A stretch of DNA of 24,693 bases, from NCBI GenBank assembly GCA_003523055.1, contig DPHC01000018.1:1319-26011 (forward strand). The letters run 5' to 3'. Source of the stretch: Dehalococcoidia bacterium. GTDB taxonomy: Bacteria > Chloroflexota > Dehalococcoidia > Lucifugimonadales > UBA3495. The notes under the pieces were generated by a model. The model was not told where the DNA came from. It saw only the letters and a program-made list of their open reading frames with translations, and did no database searches. The translations under genes and the position numbers were made by a program. Of the stretch, positions 1-7,427 are shown piece by piece (within the stretch, counting starts at the first letter, position 1; the number at the start of each line of letters is the position of its first letter).

Positions 1-273
1 TGTGATGTATTTTTGAGTAAGTAATACCTTATGTGTAATACCCTGAGGAGTTAAGTTATAAATCCACCTTTTCCAGCCGGCCTGTGAAGCTTTAATGAGT
101 CCCTTTTGAGCAAGATTTTTGATTAAAACATTAGTTAACCCTAAAGCAATTCCTATCTTGCTAGATAGTTGTCTTTGGGTTATTTCTGGATTCAATTCGA
201 TTTCTAATAGTGCCGATAATTCCCTTTCACTATTAGAGTCTAATGAATCGTTCTGTTCATGAACGGAACGCAT
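1..273 (-). CDS. Winged-helix (MarR-type, EPS-associated-like) transcriptional regulator, 3' end outside window
   Basis: The reverse strand reads open from an ATG at 271-273 to the window edge (91 codons, no stop), so the C-terminus is missing. Near residues 20-60 there is a helix-turn-helix with the pattern of small winged-helix regulators: a stretch like NPEITQRQLSSKIGIALG, then a recognition helix and 'LAQKGLIKA'. It is followed by a beta wing and 'LTPQGITHKVLLTQKY'. This order resembles the short MarR-family regulators annotated as EPS-associated, which is recalled family knowledge. No clear Shine-Dalgarno precedes the ATG, so the start is uncertain. It is divergent from selD across 152 bases and could control it, though nothing in the sequence shows that. 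Targets are unknown. Confidence 0.62.
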   Translation of the reverse strand, partial: MRSVHEQNDSLDSNSERELSALLEIELNPEITQRQLSSKIGIALGLTNVLIKNLAQKGLIKASQAGWKRWIYNLTPQGITHKVLLTQKYIT

Positions 274-410
274 AAATTTATAGTAAAGTAAAGGTGTATC
301 AAATGTCAATATGGTTTAATGGGTAAAAAATGCAGTTTTGTAAAGATGCATAACGTAAAATGTTAGTTATAAACATTAATTTGAGTTAATATAGTTAACA
401 ATAAAATATA

Positions 411-418
411 AAGGAAAG
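411..418 (+). promoter_or_regulatory. Ribosome binding site that sets the selD start
   Basis: AAGGAAAG lies 7 bases upstream of the ATG at 426. It supports initiation there, upstream of the in-frame TGA, rather than at the GTG (579) that opens the uninterrupted part of the frame. No convincing -35/-10 pair could be fixed in 274-410. TTGAGT at 381-386 with AT-rich boxes around 402-412 is a weak candidate only. Confidence 0.6.
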
Positions 419-425
419 TGTTTTT

Positions 426-1466
426 ATGGCCGATACTGTCAGATTAACAGAAATGTCTCATTGTGCCGGTTGAGCAGCTAAAATTAATCAAGAAGATCTA
501 GTTAAGATCTTAAGTAAATTACCTAAAGTATCCCATCCTAATCTAATTATTGGATCAGAAACTGGGGACGACGCAGCAGTGTACAAATTGGATGAAGATG
601 TGGGATTAGTTTTTACTGTGGATTTTTTTCCTCCAATTACAGATGATGCGTACGAATTTGGAGCAATTTCTGCAGCCAATTCTCTGAGTGATGTTTATGC
701 TATGGGAGGCAAACCTCTTATGGCTTTGAACATCACGGGATTTCCAGATTCTCTAGATAAAGATATTCTTGGAGATATTTTACGTGGAGGGTACGATAAA
801 GCAGCGGAAGCTGAGTGTTTACTAGTCGGAGGACATACAGTTGATGATCTTGAACCTAAATACGGAATGGCAGTTGTTGGATTAGTTCCTCCGGGTAAAG
901 CAGTCTCTAACAAAGGCGCTAAACCTGGAGATGTGCTAATTTTAACCAAGCCAATTGGAACAGGCATTATCACTACTGCAGGCAAACAGAATAAAGTTTC
1001 CAACGATGTTATGCAATTAGCTATTAGTATAATGAGCACCTTAAACAAAACTTCCAGTGAAATAATGATGGACGTTGGTGTACATGCTTGTACTGATGTA
1101 ACAGGGTTCGGATTAATGGGGCATTTAATGTCGATGATGAAAGCTAGCAAAACTACAGCAAATGTAATCTTTGCTGATGTGCCTGTTATAGAAGGGACAT
1201 GGGACCTTTTGGATCAAGGCATAGTTCCAGGAGGGACAATGCGTAATAAATCAAGTGTTGATTCCAGTATAAATTGGTTTGAAGGAATTACAGAACAAGC
1301 TCAATTATTACTATGTGATGCTCAGACTTCCGGAGGTTTGTTAATTTCTGTTCCACAGGGTAAAAGCGACTTGCTATTGGACAGATTGCATAAATCTGGA
1401 ATACTGAATGCTACAGTTATAGGTAAAGTAGATGACCAAGAAGAGGCTTTGATTAACATAAAGTAA
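426..1466 (+). CDS. selD: Selenide, water dikinase SelD, a selenocysteine-containing protein (UGA at 471-473)
   Basis: Makes selenophosphate from selenide and ATP, the selenium donor for tRNA-Sec and tRNA 2-selenouridine. The uninterrupted frame opens only at GTG 579, but the same frame extends back to ATG 426 with a Shine-Dalgarno, through one TGA at codon 16. Read through, the protein is 346 aa, the usual SelD size. Its N-terminus 'SHCAGUAAK' aligns with E. coli 'SHGAGCGCK', so Sec16 replaces catalytic Cys17 and Lys19 matches the essential Lys20. The later GDDAAV and TDVTGFGLMGHL motifs of the AIRS/PurM fold are present. The second family Cys (E. coli Cys19) is Ala here, and a new Cys13 creates a C-x-x-U pair. 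A SECIS-like hairpin lies at 493-511. The SUOX-like gene starts 15 bases after the stop. SelA, SelB and tRNA-Sec are not in the window. Confidence 0.93.
471..473 (+). other. UGA codon predicted to be read as selenocysteine (Sec16 of SelD)
   Basis: In-frame TGA between ...C-A-G and A-A-K. Translation is homologous to SelD on both sides, the residue falls on the known active-site Cys/Sec column, and a stem-loop follows 19 bases later. A nonsense mutation is unlikely because the downstream frame is fully intact. Confidence 0.9.
493..511 (+). promoter_or_regulatory. Bacterial SECIS-like stem-loop in the selD coding sequence
   Basis: AAGATCT (493-499), loop AGTTA (500-504), AGATCTT (505-511): a perfect 7-bp stem with a 5-base loop. 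The loop's G-U (501-502) lies 27 bases after the UGA. Bacterial SECIS elements are short hairpins directly downstream of the UGA with a G near the start of the apical loop, bound by SelB, so both spacing and loop fit. The stem codes for ordinary residues (EDLVKIL). The call rests on geometry; SelB binding is not demonstrated. Confidence 0.75.
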
Positions 1467-1481
1467 AATGAGAGGTTTAAT

Positions 1482-2078
1482 ATGAAAAGGCCCGACAAAA
1501 TAAGACAAGTACCTGAACATTTACAAGGAGACCGAACCCCACCTGGTCAATTTTTGACAGAAAAATTCCCTATTTTGACTTATGGAGAAACTCCTAAGTT
1601 AGATTTGTCTACTTGGAAAATGAAGATGTATGGGTTAGTAGAGAATGAAACAATGATTAATTGGCCTCAATTGCTAGAATTGAAATGGGAAAAAGTGACG
1701 GCTGATTTCCATTGTGTGACTCAGTGGAGTCATTTGGATAATTTGTGGGAAGGAGTCCTGTTTTCCACTATAGCTGAACTCTGTCAACCGACACCTAACG
1801 CAAATTTCATAATGGCACATTGTTATGGAGGATATACTACTAATTTGCCATTAGACATATGCATGGAAGAAGGTATTCTAGCCCATAAAAGAGATGGAGA
1901 ACCTATTGGTGAAGGTAATGGTTGGCCCTTGAGACTGGTCATTCCTAGTAAATACGCTTGGAAAAGCGCCAAATGGATAAACGCTATCGAGTTTAGAGAA
2001 AATGATGAATCGGGCTTCTGGGAAAAAAATGGCTACAACAATAATGCTGACCCATGGAAAGAAGAACGTTTTTGGTAG
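1482..2078 (+). CDS. Sulfite oxidase-like molybdopterin oxidoreductase (YuiH/SUOX-fold)
   Basis: A 198-aa protein of the small cytoplasmic SUOX-like family, essentially the Mo-pterin domain alone. N-terminal 'PPGQFLTEKFPILTYGETP' is typical of this subgroup. The pattern ADFHCVTQWSHLDNLWEGV places Cys78 as the expected molybdenum ligand. A second conserved stretch, 'HCYGGYTTNLPLDICM', is followed by 'GWPLRLVIPSKYAWKSAKW', which binds the pterin in relatives. There is no Tat signal, membrane anchor, haem domain or C-terminal dimerisation domain, so it is probably cytosolic with an unknown redox partner. Start: ATG 1482 with AGAGG at 1471-1475. It lies 15 bases after selD and is probably cotranscribed. 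The substrate is unknown; sulfite oxidation should not be assumed. Confidence 0.85.
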   Translation: MKRPDKIRQVPEHLQGDRTPPGQFLTEKFPILTYGETPKLDLSTWKMKMYGLVENETMINWPQLLELKWEKVTADFHCVTQWSHLDNLWEGVLFSTIAELCQPTPNANFIMAHCYGGYTTNLPLDICMEEGILAHKRDGEPIGEGNGWPLRLVIPSKYAWKSAKWINAIEFRENDESGFWEKNGYNNNADPWKEERFW

Positions 2079-2092
2079 AAATTATCCAAGTA

Positions 2093-2111
2093 AACATTTT
2101 TTACAAATGTT
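2093..2111 (+). terminator. Weak AT-rich hairpin after the selD-SUOX pair
   Basis: AACATTT (2093-2099), 5-base loop, AAATGTT (2105-2111). The stem is short and AT-only except one C-G pair, with no clean T-tract after it. It could end the selD transcript, but the signal is weak. Confidence 0.25.
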
Positions 2112-2142
2112 ACCTTAGCTCAGACCAATGATTTAAGTACTT

Positions 2143-2161
2143 GTGTCATGTAGGTTGACAC
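2143..2161 (+). promoter_or_regulatory. Candidate HspR operator (inverted repeat with 7-base spacer)
   Basis: GTGTCA (2143-2148), 7-base spacer, TGACAC (2156-2161): a perfect 6-bp inverted repeat. The right arm overlaps the -35 box (2155-2160), so a bound protein would block RNA polymerase. The known HAIR element bound by HspR in Actinobacteria (CTTGAGT-N7-ACTCAAG) also has a 7-base spacer, though the arm sequence differs. An outer pair, ACTTG (2139-2143) and CAAGT (2171-2175), adds further symmetry. Assignment to HspR is inferred from position and geometry. Confidence 0.5.
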
Positions 2162-2183
2162 GCTACGCATCAAGTTATATGAT
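2155..2183 (+). promoter_or_regulatory. Sigma-70-type promoter of the hspR-grpE-dnaK operon
   Basis: TTGACA (2155-2160), 17-base spacer, TATGAT (2178-2183): a consensus -35 and a 5/6 -10 at ideal spacing. The predicted start near 2190 gives a leader of about 20 bases with AAGG before ATG 2210. No CIRCE-type inverted repeat was seen, which fits HspR rather than HrcA control. Confidence 0.75.
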
Positions 2184-2209
2184 GTATTTAAGAGTTAAGG
2201 CAACATTTT

Positions 2210-2692
2210 ATGACTGATAGAAGACGAGTAACTATAAAATTTCAAAATAGCATTAACGAAGGCATGCCTACTATTTTAGAAGATAGTAATAGTGCAGAGC
2301 CAATTGATGGTCGGGTTATGAATGATTCTATTGGCAGCCAGATGGAATTTGAGGGATTATATGTAATCAGTGTGGCAGCTCGAATTTTGGAAATGCACCC
2401 TCAAACTCTTAGAAAATATGAACGGCTTGGTTTAATTAATCCTAACCGAACTATTGGCATGTTGAGATTATATTCTCGAGATGATATCAGACAGCTAATG
2501 TTAATTAAATATTTAATAGAAAATGTTGGGTTGAATTTGGCAGGCGTGGAATATGTGTTGTTGATTATTGGGAACTTGGAAACTTTTAAAGAACGATTAA
2601 ACACATTAATAATGGGCGATAGAAATAAAAAAACCTTGTCCTCAGAATTGGAAAAACTCTTTAGTAGTTTTAACTTACCAATAGGAATATAA
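2210..2692 (+). CDS. hspR: HspR-type MerR-family heat-shock repressor
   Basis: The 160-aa protein has the HspR signature from about residue 50: 'YVISVAARILEMHPQTLRKYERLGLI', then the wing with 'RLYSRDDIRQLMLIKYLIE' and a short C-terminal helix region. HspR represses dnaK-type chaperone operons and uses DnaK as co-repressor in Actinobacteria (family knowledge). It is the first gene of the operon here, whereas in actinobacterial dnaK-grpE-dnaJ-hspR it is last. An unusual polar extension of about 45 residues precedes the HTH. ATG 2210 fits the promoter, but internal ATGs (for example near 2258 and 2342) could give a shorter protein closer to family length. The operator-like repeat at 2143-2161 suggests autoregulation. 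Confidence 0.9.
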   Translation: MTDRRRVTIKFQNSINEGMPTILEDSNSAEPIDGRVMNDSIGSQMEFEGLYVISVAARILEMHPQTLRKYERLGLINPNRTIGMLRLYSRDDIRQLMLIKYLIENVGLNLAGVEYVLLIIGNLETFKERLNTLIMGDRNKKTLSSELEKLFSSFNLPIGI

Positions 2693-2719
2693 AACAGATT
2701 AATTTACGGATGTACGGGT

Positions 2720-3271
2720 ATGGAAGAAGAATTAAACATAGATGATGGAACGAATGAACCTACTGAGAGTAATGACAATGAAATTAATTCAATGTCTACT
2801 GATGAATTACAAGACGTGATAGAGGGTTTAAACGAGTCATTGAAAGAACAATCAGATTTAACGCTAAGAGCTCAGGCTGAATTAGTTAATTATAGAAAAA
2901 GAATGGATGAACAACGGATTACTGAAATACAATATTTAAATATGAGTTTACTGGCTAAGTTGTTGCCTGTGTCTGATGAGTTGGAAATGGCTGTAGAACA
3001 ATTAACTAATGATGACGCAAATTCACAATGGTTAAATGGAATTAAATTGATTCAAAAAAAATTAGTTATGTTTTTTGAATCAGAGGGTGTTATGAAAATC
3101 GAATCTCATGGCAAGATTTTCAACCCACTAGAACATGAAGCTTTGACTACTGAAGAGACCAATGAATATGAATCCGGGTCAGTCGTTAAGGTTTTACGAA
3201 ATGGTTACAAAATTAAAGATAGAATCATTCAAGCAGCTCAAGTAGTTGTGGCAAAACCAATTTCAGAATAA
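2720..3271 (+). CDS. grpE: GrpE nucleotide exchange factor
   Basis: The 183-aa cytosolic cochaperone that releases ADP from DnaK and contributes heat sensing. An acidic, disordered N-terminus (residues 1-25) is followed by a long helix or coiled coil (about 25-75, containing 'LRAQAELVNYRKRMDEQR') that forms the dimer stalk. The C-terminal beta domain carries the family pattern 'GKIFNPLEHEAL' and ends with 'NGYKIKDRIIQAAQVVVAK', the typical GrpE close. It lies 27 bases after hspR and 24 before dnaK, clearly in the same operon. The Shine-Dalgarno is weak (GGGT just upstream of ATG 2720), so it may rely on translation from hspR. Confidence 0.96.
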   Translation: MEEELNIDDGTNEPTESNDNEINSMSTDELQDVIEGLNESLKEQSDLTLRAQAELVNYRKRMDEQRITEIQYLNMSLLAKLLPVSDELEMAVEQLTNDDANSQWLNGIKLIQKKLVMFFESEGVMKIESHGKIFNPLEHEALTTEETNEYESGSVVKVLRNGYKIKDRIIQAAQVVVAKPISE

Positions 3272-3295
3272 AAAGGAGTATATCGAGGTTAAATT

Positions 3296-5188
3296 ATGGC
3301 AAAAGTATTAGGAATAGATTTAGGTACTACAAACTCAGTTGCAGCTGTTATTGATGCGGGCGAACCTGTAATTGTTGAAAATGCTGAAGGTGGGAGAACA
3401 ACTCCGTCAGTAGTGGCGTTTAATGTTAAGTCTAATGAGCGATATGTTGGACAAGTGGCTAAACGGCAAGCAGTCACGAACCCAGAAAATACTGTATTTT
3501 CTGTTAAAAGATTAATTGGTAGAAAATATGATGATAAAGAAGTGCAAACTTTGGCAAGTAGATTGCCGTACTCGTTAAAAAAATCAGATAATGGAGATGC
3601 TCACGTTAATATGGGCGAAGAAAGCTTTGCACCTCCACAAATATCTTCCTTTGTGTTACAAAAAATAAAACAGGATGCAGAGGCTAAATTAGGTGAAACA
3701 ATAACTCAAGCTGTCATTACAGTGCCTGCCTATTTTAATGATACTCAGCGCCAGGCTACTAAAGATGCTGGAACAATAGCAGGATTGGAAGTTTTAAGAA
3801 TTATAAATGAACCTACTGCATCATCTTTAGCATATGGATTAGATAAGACAAAAGAAGAAGCTACCATAGCAGTATTTGATTTAGGTGGGGGAACATTTGA
3901 TATCACTATTCTTCAGATGGGAGACGGTGTTTTTGAAGTTAAATCTACTAACGGAGATACTAGCTTAGGAGGAGATGATTTTGATGAAGCTATATTAGAT
4001 TGGCTGAGACAAGAATTTCTGCAAGAAACTGGAATTGATTTATCCAAAGATCGTATGGCTTTACAAAGATTGCGGGATGCAGCAGAACGGGCCAAAATAG
4101 AACTTTCTAGTACTGTTGAAACAGAGATAAATTTACCTTTTATAACAGCCGATTCTAATGGTCCTCAGCATTTGGTGAAAAATTTCAGTAGATCTAAATT
4201 AGATCAATTGGCCAATGATCTAATCCTGAGAACTGAAGGACCCTGCTTAAACGCATTAAAAGACGCAGGTTTAACAAAAGAAAAAATAGATGAAGTCATT
4301 TTGGTAGGAGGAATGACCAGAATGCCTTCAGTACAAGAAAAAGTTAAAAACATATTTGGTAAAGAACCTAATAGAAGTGTGAACCCAGATGAGGCAGTTG
4401 CATTAGGTGCCGCTGTGCAAGCGGGTGTATTGGCAGGTGAAGTCGACGACATTGTTTTATTGGACGTTACTCCTTTGACATTAGGGTTGGAAACATTAGG
4501 ATCAGTAATGACTACATTAATAGATAGGAATACAACAATTCCTACCAAAAAAACCGAAACTTTTACCACTGCAGCTGATAACCAAGCTAGTGTTGATATT
4601 CATGTTTTGCAAGGTGAGAGACAGATGGCTTCTGATAACAAATCTATAGGGAGATTTATGTTAGACGGAATTATCCCTTCGGCCAGAGGAATACCTCAAG
4701 TTGAAGTTACTTTTGATATCGATGCTAATGGTATATTGAGTGTATCTGCTAAAGATCAGGGAACAGGTAAAGAACAGAAAATCGTCATTCAATCTAGTTC
4801 AGGACTGTCTGATGAAGAAATTGAAACTATGATGGAAGATGCTAAAGCTAATGAAGAACAAGATAATGTGCGTAAAGCTGAAGTAGAGACTAAAAACCAG
4901 GCAGATTCGTTAGTATATAGCACTGAAAAACTATTACAGGATAATACCGATAACATACCTGAAGAGATAAAGACAGACATAGAATCTAAGATTGGCTCTT
5001 TAAAAACTGCTATATCTACCAATGATATTGCAGGTATGCAAACAGCTACTGCGGATTTAAACACTTCTGCTCAAAAAATGGGAGAACATATATATGCCCA
5101 GCAACCTGAAGGTGATGTAACAGAGTCTTCAGGTGATGAAGACGATTCTGAAGATGGTACTGTTGAAGGTGAAGCAAAAGAAATCTAA
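3296..5188 (+). CDS. dnaK: Hsp70 chaperone DnaK
   Basis: Full-length 630-aa Hsp70. The actin-like ATPase domain opens with the phosphate-1 loop 'GIDLGTTNS' (residues 6-14) and includes 'INEPTASSLAYGLDK', 'VFDLGGGTFDITIL' and 'VILVGGMTRMPSVQ'. The interdomain linker and substrate-binding domain start near 'VLLDVTPLTLGLETLGSVMT'. A helical lid follows, then an acidic, flexible tail. It refolds and protects proteins with GrpE and a J-protein. No dnaJ is in this operon or elsewhere in the window, so the J-protein must be encoded elsewhere. Start ATG 3296 is preceded by AAGGAG and GAGG motifs. If regulation follows the HspR model, DnaK also acts as co-repressor. Confidence 0.98.
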   Translation: MAKVLGIDLGTTNSVAAVIDAGEPVIVENAEGGRTTPSVVAFNVKSNERYVGQVAKRQAVTNPENTVFSVKRLIGRKYDDKEVQTLASRLPYSLKKSDNGDAHVNMGEESFAPPQISSFVLQKIKQDAEAKLGETITQAVITVPAYFNDTQRQATKDAGTIAGLEVLRIINEPTASSLAYGLDKTKEEATIAVFDLGGGTFDITILQMGDGVFEVKSTNGDTSLGGDDFDEAILDWLRQEFLQETGIDLSKDRMALQRLRDAAERAKIELSSTVETEINLPFITADSNGPQHLVKNFSRSKLDQLANDLILRTEGPCLNALKDAGLTKEKIDEVILVGGMTRMPSVQEKVKNIFGKEPNRSVNPDEAVALGAAVQAGVLAGEVDDIVLLDVTPLTLGLETLGSVMTTLIDRNTTIPTKKTETFTTAADNQASVDIHVLQGERQMASDNKSIGRFMLDGIIPSARGIPQVEVTFDIDANGILSVSAKDQGTGKEQKIVIQSSSGLSDEEIETMMEDAKANEEQDNVRKAEVETKNQADSLVYSTEKLLQDNTDNIPEEIKTDIESKIGSLKTAISTNDIAGMQTATADLNTSAQKMGEHIYAQQPEGDVTESSGDEDDSEDGTVEGEAKEI

Positions 5189-5224
5189 AAATGGCTGTTA
5201 ACTCTGTTTTTGCTCGCTAGTATT

Positions 5225-5233
5225 TGTTATAAT
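5225..5233 (+). promoter_or_regulatory. Possible extended -10 promoter element before the small gene after dnaK
   Basis: TGTTATAAT (5225-5233) is a perfect -10 with the TGn extension, and no good -35 lies at 17 bases. A start near 5240 would leave only about 11 bases before ATG 5251 and would fall in the Shine-Dalgarno AGGAGG (5239-5244), so activity is doubtful. If active, it lets the small gene be expressed apart from dnaK. Confidence 0.3.
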
Positions 5234-5250
5234 TAGGTAGGAGGATTGAA

Positions 5251-5556
5251 ATGAGTATAATACAAGATGATATGAATCACGAATTTCCCGATAGCACAAA
5301 CCCAAGTATAGAATCAGGCAATGATATTGTTATAGATAAAAATGGTATGGGTTACACTCCTCTTCAATCGCATTATCTGACTTTATTGGGTAGATTGGTT
5401 GATGTACAAAATGAATATAAAACTGATCCGAGTGCTGAAGCTTGGTTGATGAGCGCAATAAAAAAATCAGTATATTCTGCTTACTGTGACTGTATAGAAG
5501 CCAAAATTGAAGATCCTGCAAAGCTTATATTGCAGCCAGAACAGCAAGTCAACTAA
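5251..5556 (+). CDS. Small acidic protein of unknown function, last gene of the dnaK operon
   Basis: A 101-aa protein that I do not recognise. It has a strong Shine-Dalgarno (AGGAGG, 5239-5244), starts 62 bases after dnaK and sits just before the operon terminator, so it is very likely translated. The first 30 residues are polar and disordered-looking. The rest ('YLTLLGRLVDVQNEY', 'AWLMSAIKKSVYSAYCDCIEAK') looks helical, with a Cys-x-Cys pair near residue 76. It has no J-domain HPD motif, signal peptide or membrane segment. Position suggests a lineage-specific partner of the chaperone system, which is guilt by association only. Confidence 0.7.
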   Translation: MSIIQDDMNHEFPDSTNPSIESGNDIVIDKNGMGYTPLQSHYLTLLGRLVDVQNEYKTDPSAEAWLMSAIKKSVYSAYCDCIEAKIEDPAKLILQPEQQVN

Positions 5557-5591
5557 ATATATAATATAGACTATTTAAGGTAATTTTCTTG

Positions 5592-5628
5592 AATTAAGGC
5601 TGCCATAGAATGGCGGCCTTAATTTTTT
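5592..5628 (+). terminator. Strong intrinsic terminator of the hspR-dnaK operon
   Basis: A 15-bp stem (5592-5606 with 5610-5624, one G-U wobble at 5601/5615) closes a 3-base loop AGA and runs into six T residues (5623-5628). The GC-rich core is GGC-GCC. It ends only 17 bases before the next ATG, so the downstream gene either needs read-through or its own promoter. A TATAAT at 5560-5565 is the only -10 candidate seen, without a good -35. Confidence 0.88.
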
Positions 5629-5645
5629 ATTAAAGAGGTAAAAAA

Positions 5646-7427
5646 ATGAGTAATTCTGTTAATGTTCCAGGAACGTATGGACCTTATTCTCATAGGCCTA
5701 TCATTTGGGGATTGAACCAAATGGTTGGAGCTGGTACCCAATTGACTGCACAAACTGGTATGAGAATAATGAATAAAGGTGGTAATGCGGTAGATGCGGC
5801 CGTGGCGAGTGCGTTGACAGCTGGAGTTTTGGAACCGACGGCTCATTATACGTTGGGCGGTGAAGTGGCCTTTTTATTTTATGATGCTGAAAATAAAGTA
5901 GTTCGTTCAATAGTTGGGCAAGGTTGGGCTCCTAAAAAGGCTACAGTTGATTATTTTATGGAAAACTTTGGTGAAATTCCTGCAGGTGTTTTAAGTACTA
6001 CAGTTCCTGGAGTGATATCTGCTTTACTTAAAATGTTAAAACTATATGGAACTATGTCTTTTCATGAAGTCGTTGCAGATGCGCTAAATTTTGCTCAAAA
6101 CGGTTTTCCGGCATATCAATTATTTAGTAGAACAATAAGCTCCGATGAACGTATGGAAAATATTAACAAATATCCAGAAACAGCAAAAGTGTTTCTACCT
6201 GATGGGACCCCCCCAGCAATTGGAGATTTGTTTATTCAGAAAGATTTGTATGGAACACTGTCTTTGATGGAACAAGAAGAGAGAAATAAATTGGATAATA
6301 AAGCATCTAGAGAAGAAGCTATCGATGCGGCAAGAGATGTTTATTATAAAGGTGATGTTGCCAAAAGAATGGTAGATGCTTTAGTAGCATTAGGAGCACC
6401 TTATACATATGAAGATTTTTCAGAATATGAATCTCCAGAAGAAAATCCAATATCCGTGCAATATAGAGGATATACGATATATACTAACCAAACTTGGACT
6501 CAAGGTATAACCCTTTTACAAGCTCTTAAAATATTAGAAGGATTTGATTTAAGTAAAATGGGGCATAATAGTGCGGAAGCAATACATGTTCAAGTGGAAG
6601 CGTTAAAATTGGCTTTTGCAGATCGAGAAAAATATGTAGGAGACCCTTATTTTGTAAATGTGCCTGTTAAAGAGCTGTTGTCGGAAGAATATTGTGCACT
6701 TAGGAGAAAATTGATTGATGCTAGTGTGGCATGTGCAAGTTATCCGCCCGGAGATCCGATTAAATTATTGCCTGTTATTGATAATTATACAGACACTAGC
6801 GCTTCTAATAATTCGGATACTCAGCCAGTATTCTCTGAAGATGGAACCACTTATTTAGCTACAATTGATTCTAAAGGTAATATGGTTTCAGCAACTCCTA
6901 GCAGCTTTTCTGCATTAGCGCAGGGCATGATTTTAGGTGATACGGGAGTCTTAATTAATTGTAGGGGTTGTTACTTTTGGTTAGACCCGGAAAATCCGAA
7001 TTGCATCGATGGCCATAAAAGACCAAGAACTACACCATGTACGTTCATAATATTAAAAAACGGGAAACCTTATATGACACTCGGAACTCCTGGAGGAGAT
7101 AGTCAACCCCAGAGTAATTTACAAGTATTTACTAATATTGTTGATTTTGGACTAGACGTTCAAGAGGCAGTAGAAGCTCCGAGATATACTGGCTACAGTT
7201 TTCCTAGATCGCCATGGCCTCACAAAGAATTTCCTAATCGCTTAGACTTGGAAGGACGAATTTCTGATGATGTGTTAGATGAGTTAAAAGCTAAAGGTCA
7301 TATTGCAGAGGCTATAGGACCTTGGGGTGTTCGCAATGGATTTACCCCTTTGATGATAAATGAATCTAATGGCGTTTATTTAGGTGGGGCTGATCCTAGA
7401 AAAGAATCTGTAGTATTAGGCTGGTAA
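5646..7427 (+). CDS. Gamma-glutamyltransferase family protein (Ntn hydrolase)
   Basis: A 593-aa protein over the whole GGT fold. N-terminal features are 'GAGTQLTAQTGMRIMNKGGNAVDAAVASALTAGVLEP', with the family GGNAVDAA core. The self-cleavage site lies near residues 400-403 (Gly-Thr-Thr-Tyr before 'LATIDSKGNMVSATPS'), where Thr401 or Thr402 would be the new N-terminal nucleophile. The C-terminal 'GTPGGDSQPQSNLQV' matches the conserved Gly-Gly oxyanion region. There is no signal peptide, unlike periplasmic E. coli Ggt, so it is probably cytosolic. Such members include glutathione hydrolases and acylase- or oxamate amidohydrolase-like enzymes, so the substrate is open. Start: ATG 5646 with AAAGAGG. 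It is probably monocistronic and ends in a hairpin shared with the convergent gene. Confidence 0.92.
   Translation: MSNSVNVPGTYGPYSHRPIIWGLNQMVGAGTQLTAQTGMRIMNKGGNAVDAAVASALTAGVLEPTAHYTLGGEVAFLFYDAENKVVRSIVGQGWAPKKATVDYFMENFGEIPAGVLSTTVPGVISALLKMLKLYGTMSFHEVVADALNFAQNGFPAYQLFSRTISSDERMENINKYPETAKVFLPDGTPPAIGDLFIQKDLYGTLSLMEQEERNKLDNKASREEAIDAARDVYYKGDVAKRMVDALVALGAPYTYEDFSEYESPEENPISVQYRGYTIYTNQTWTQGITLLQALKILEGFDLSKMGHNSAEAIHVQVEALKLAFADREKYVGDPYFVNVPVKELLSEEYCALRRKLIDASVACASYPPGDPIKLLPVIDNYTDTSASNNSDTQPVFSEDGTTYLATIDSKGNMVSATPSSFSALAQGMILGDTGVLINCRGCYFWLDPENPNCIDGHKRPRTTPCTFIILKNGKPYMTLGTPGGDSQPQSNLQVFTNIVDFGLDVQEAVEAPRYTGYSFPRSPWPHKEFPNRLDLEGRISDDVLDELKAKGHIAEAIGPWGVRNGFTPLMINESNGVYLGGADPRKESVVLGW

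Noticed and set aside
471..473. In-frame TGA as a nonsense mutation making selD a pseudogene
   Set aside because: The frame is intact on both sides, the codon falls on the known Cys/Sec active site, a ribosome site precedes ATG 426 and a SECIS-like hairpin follows.
4204..4569. 121-codon open frame on the minus strand inside dnaK
   Set aside because: It is fully antisense to a conserved chaperone gene, has no recognisable domain and is explained by codon bias of dnaK. Other antisense frames (for example 695-1150) were rejected on the same ground.
5251..5556. Small gene after dnaK as a DnaJ-type cochaperone
   Set aside because: No HPD motif or J-domain helix pattern, and no zinc-finger repeats.
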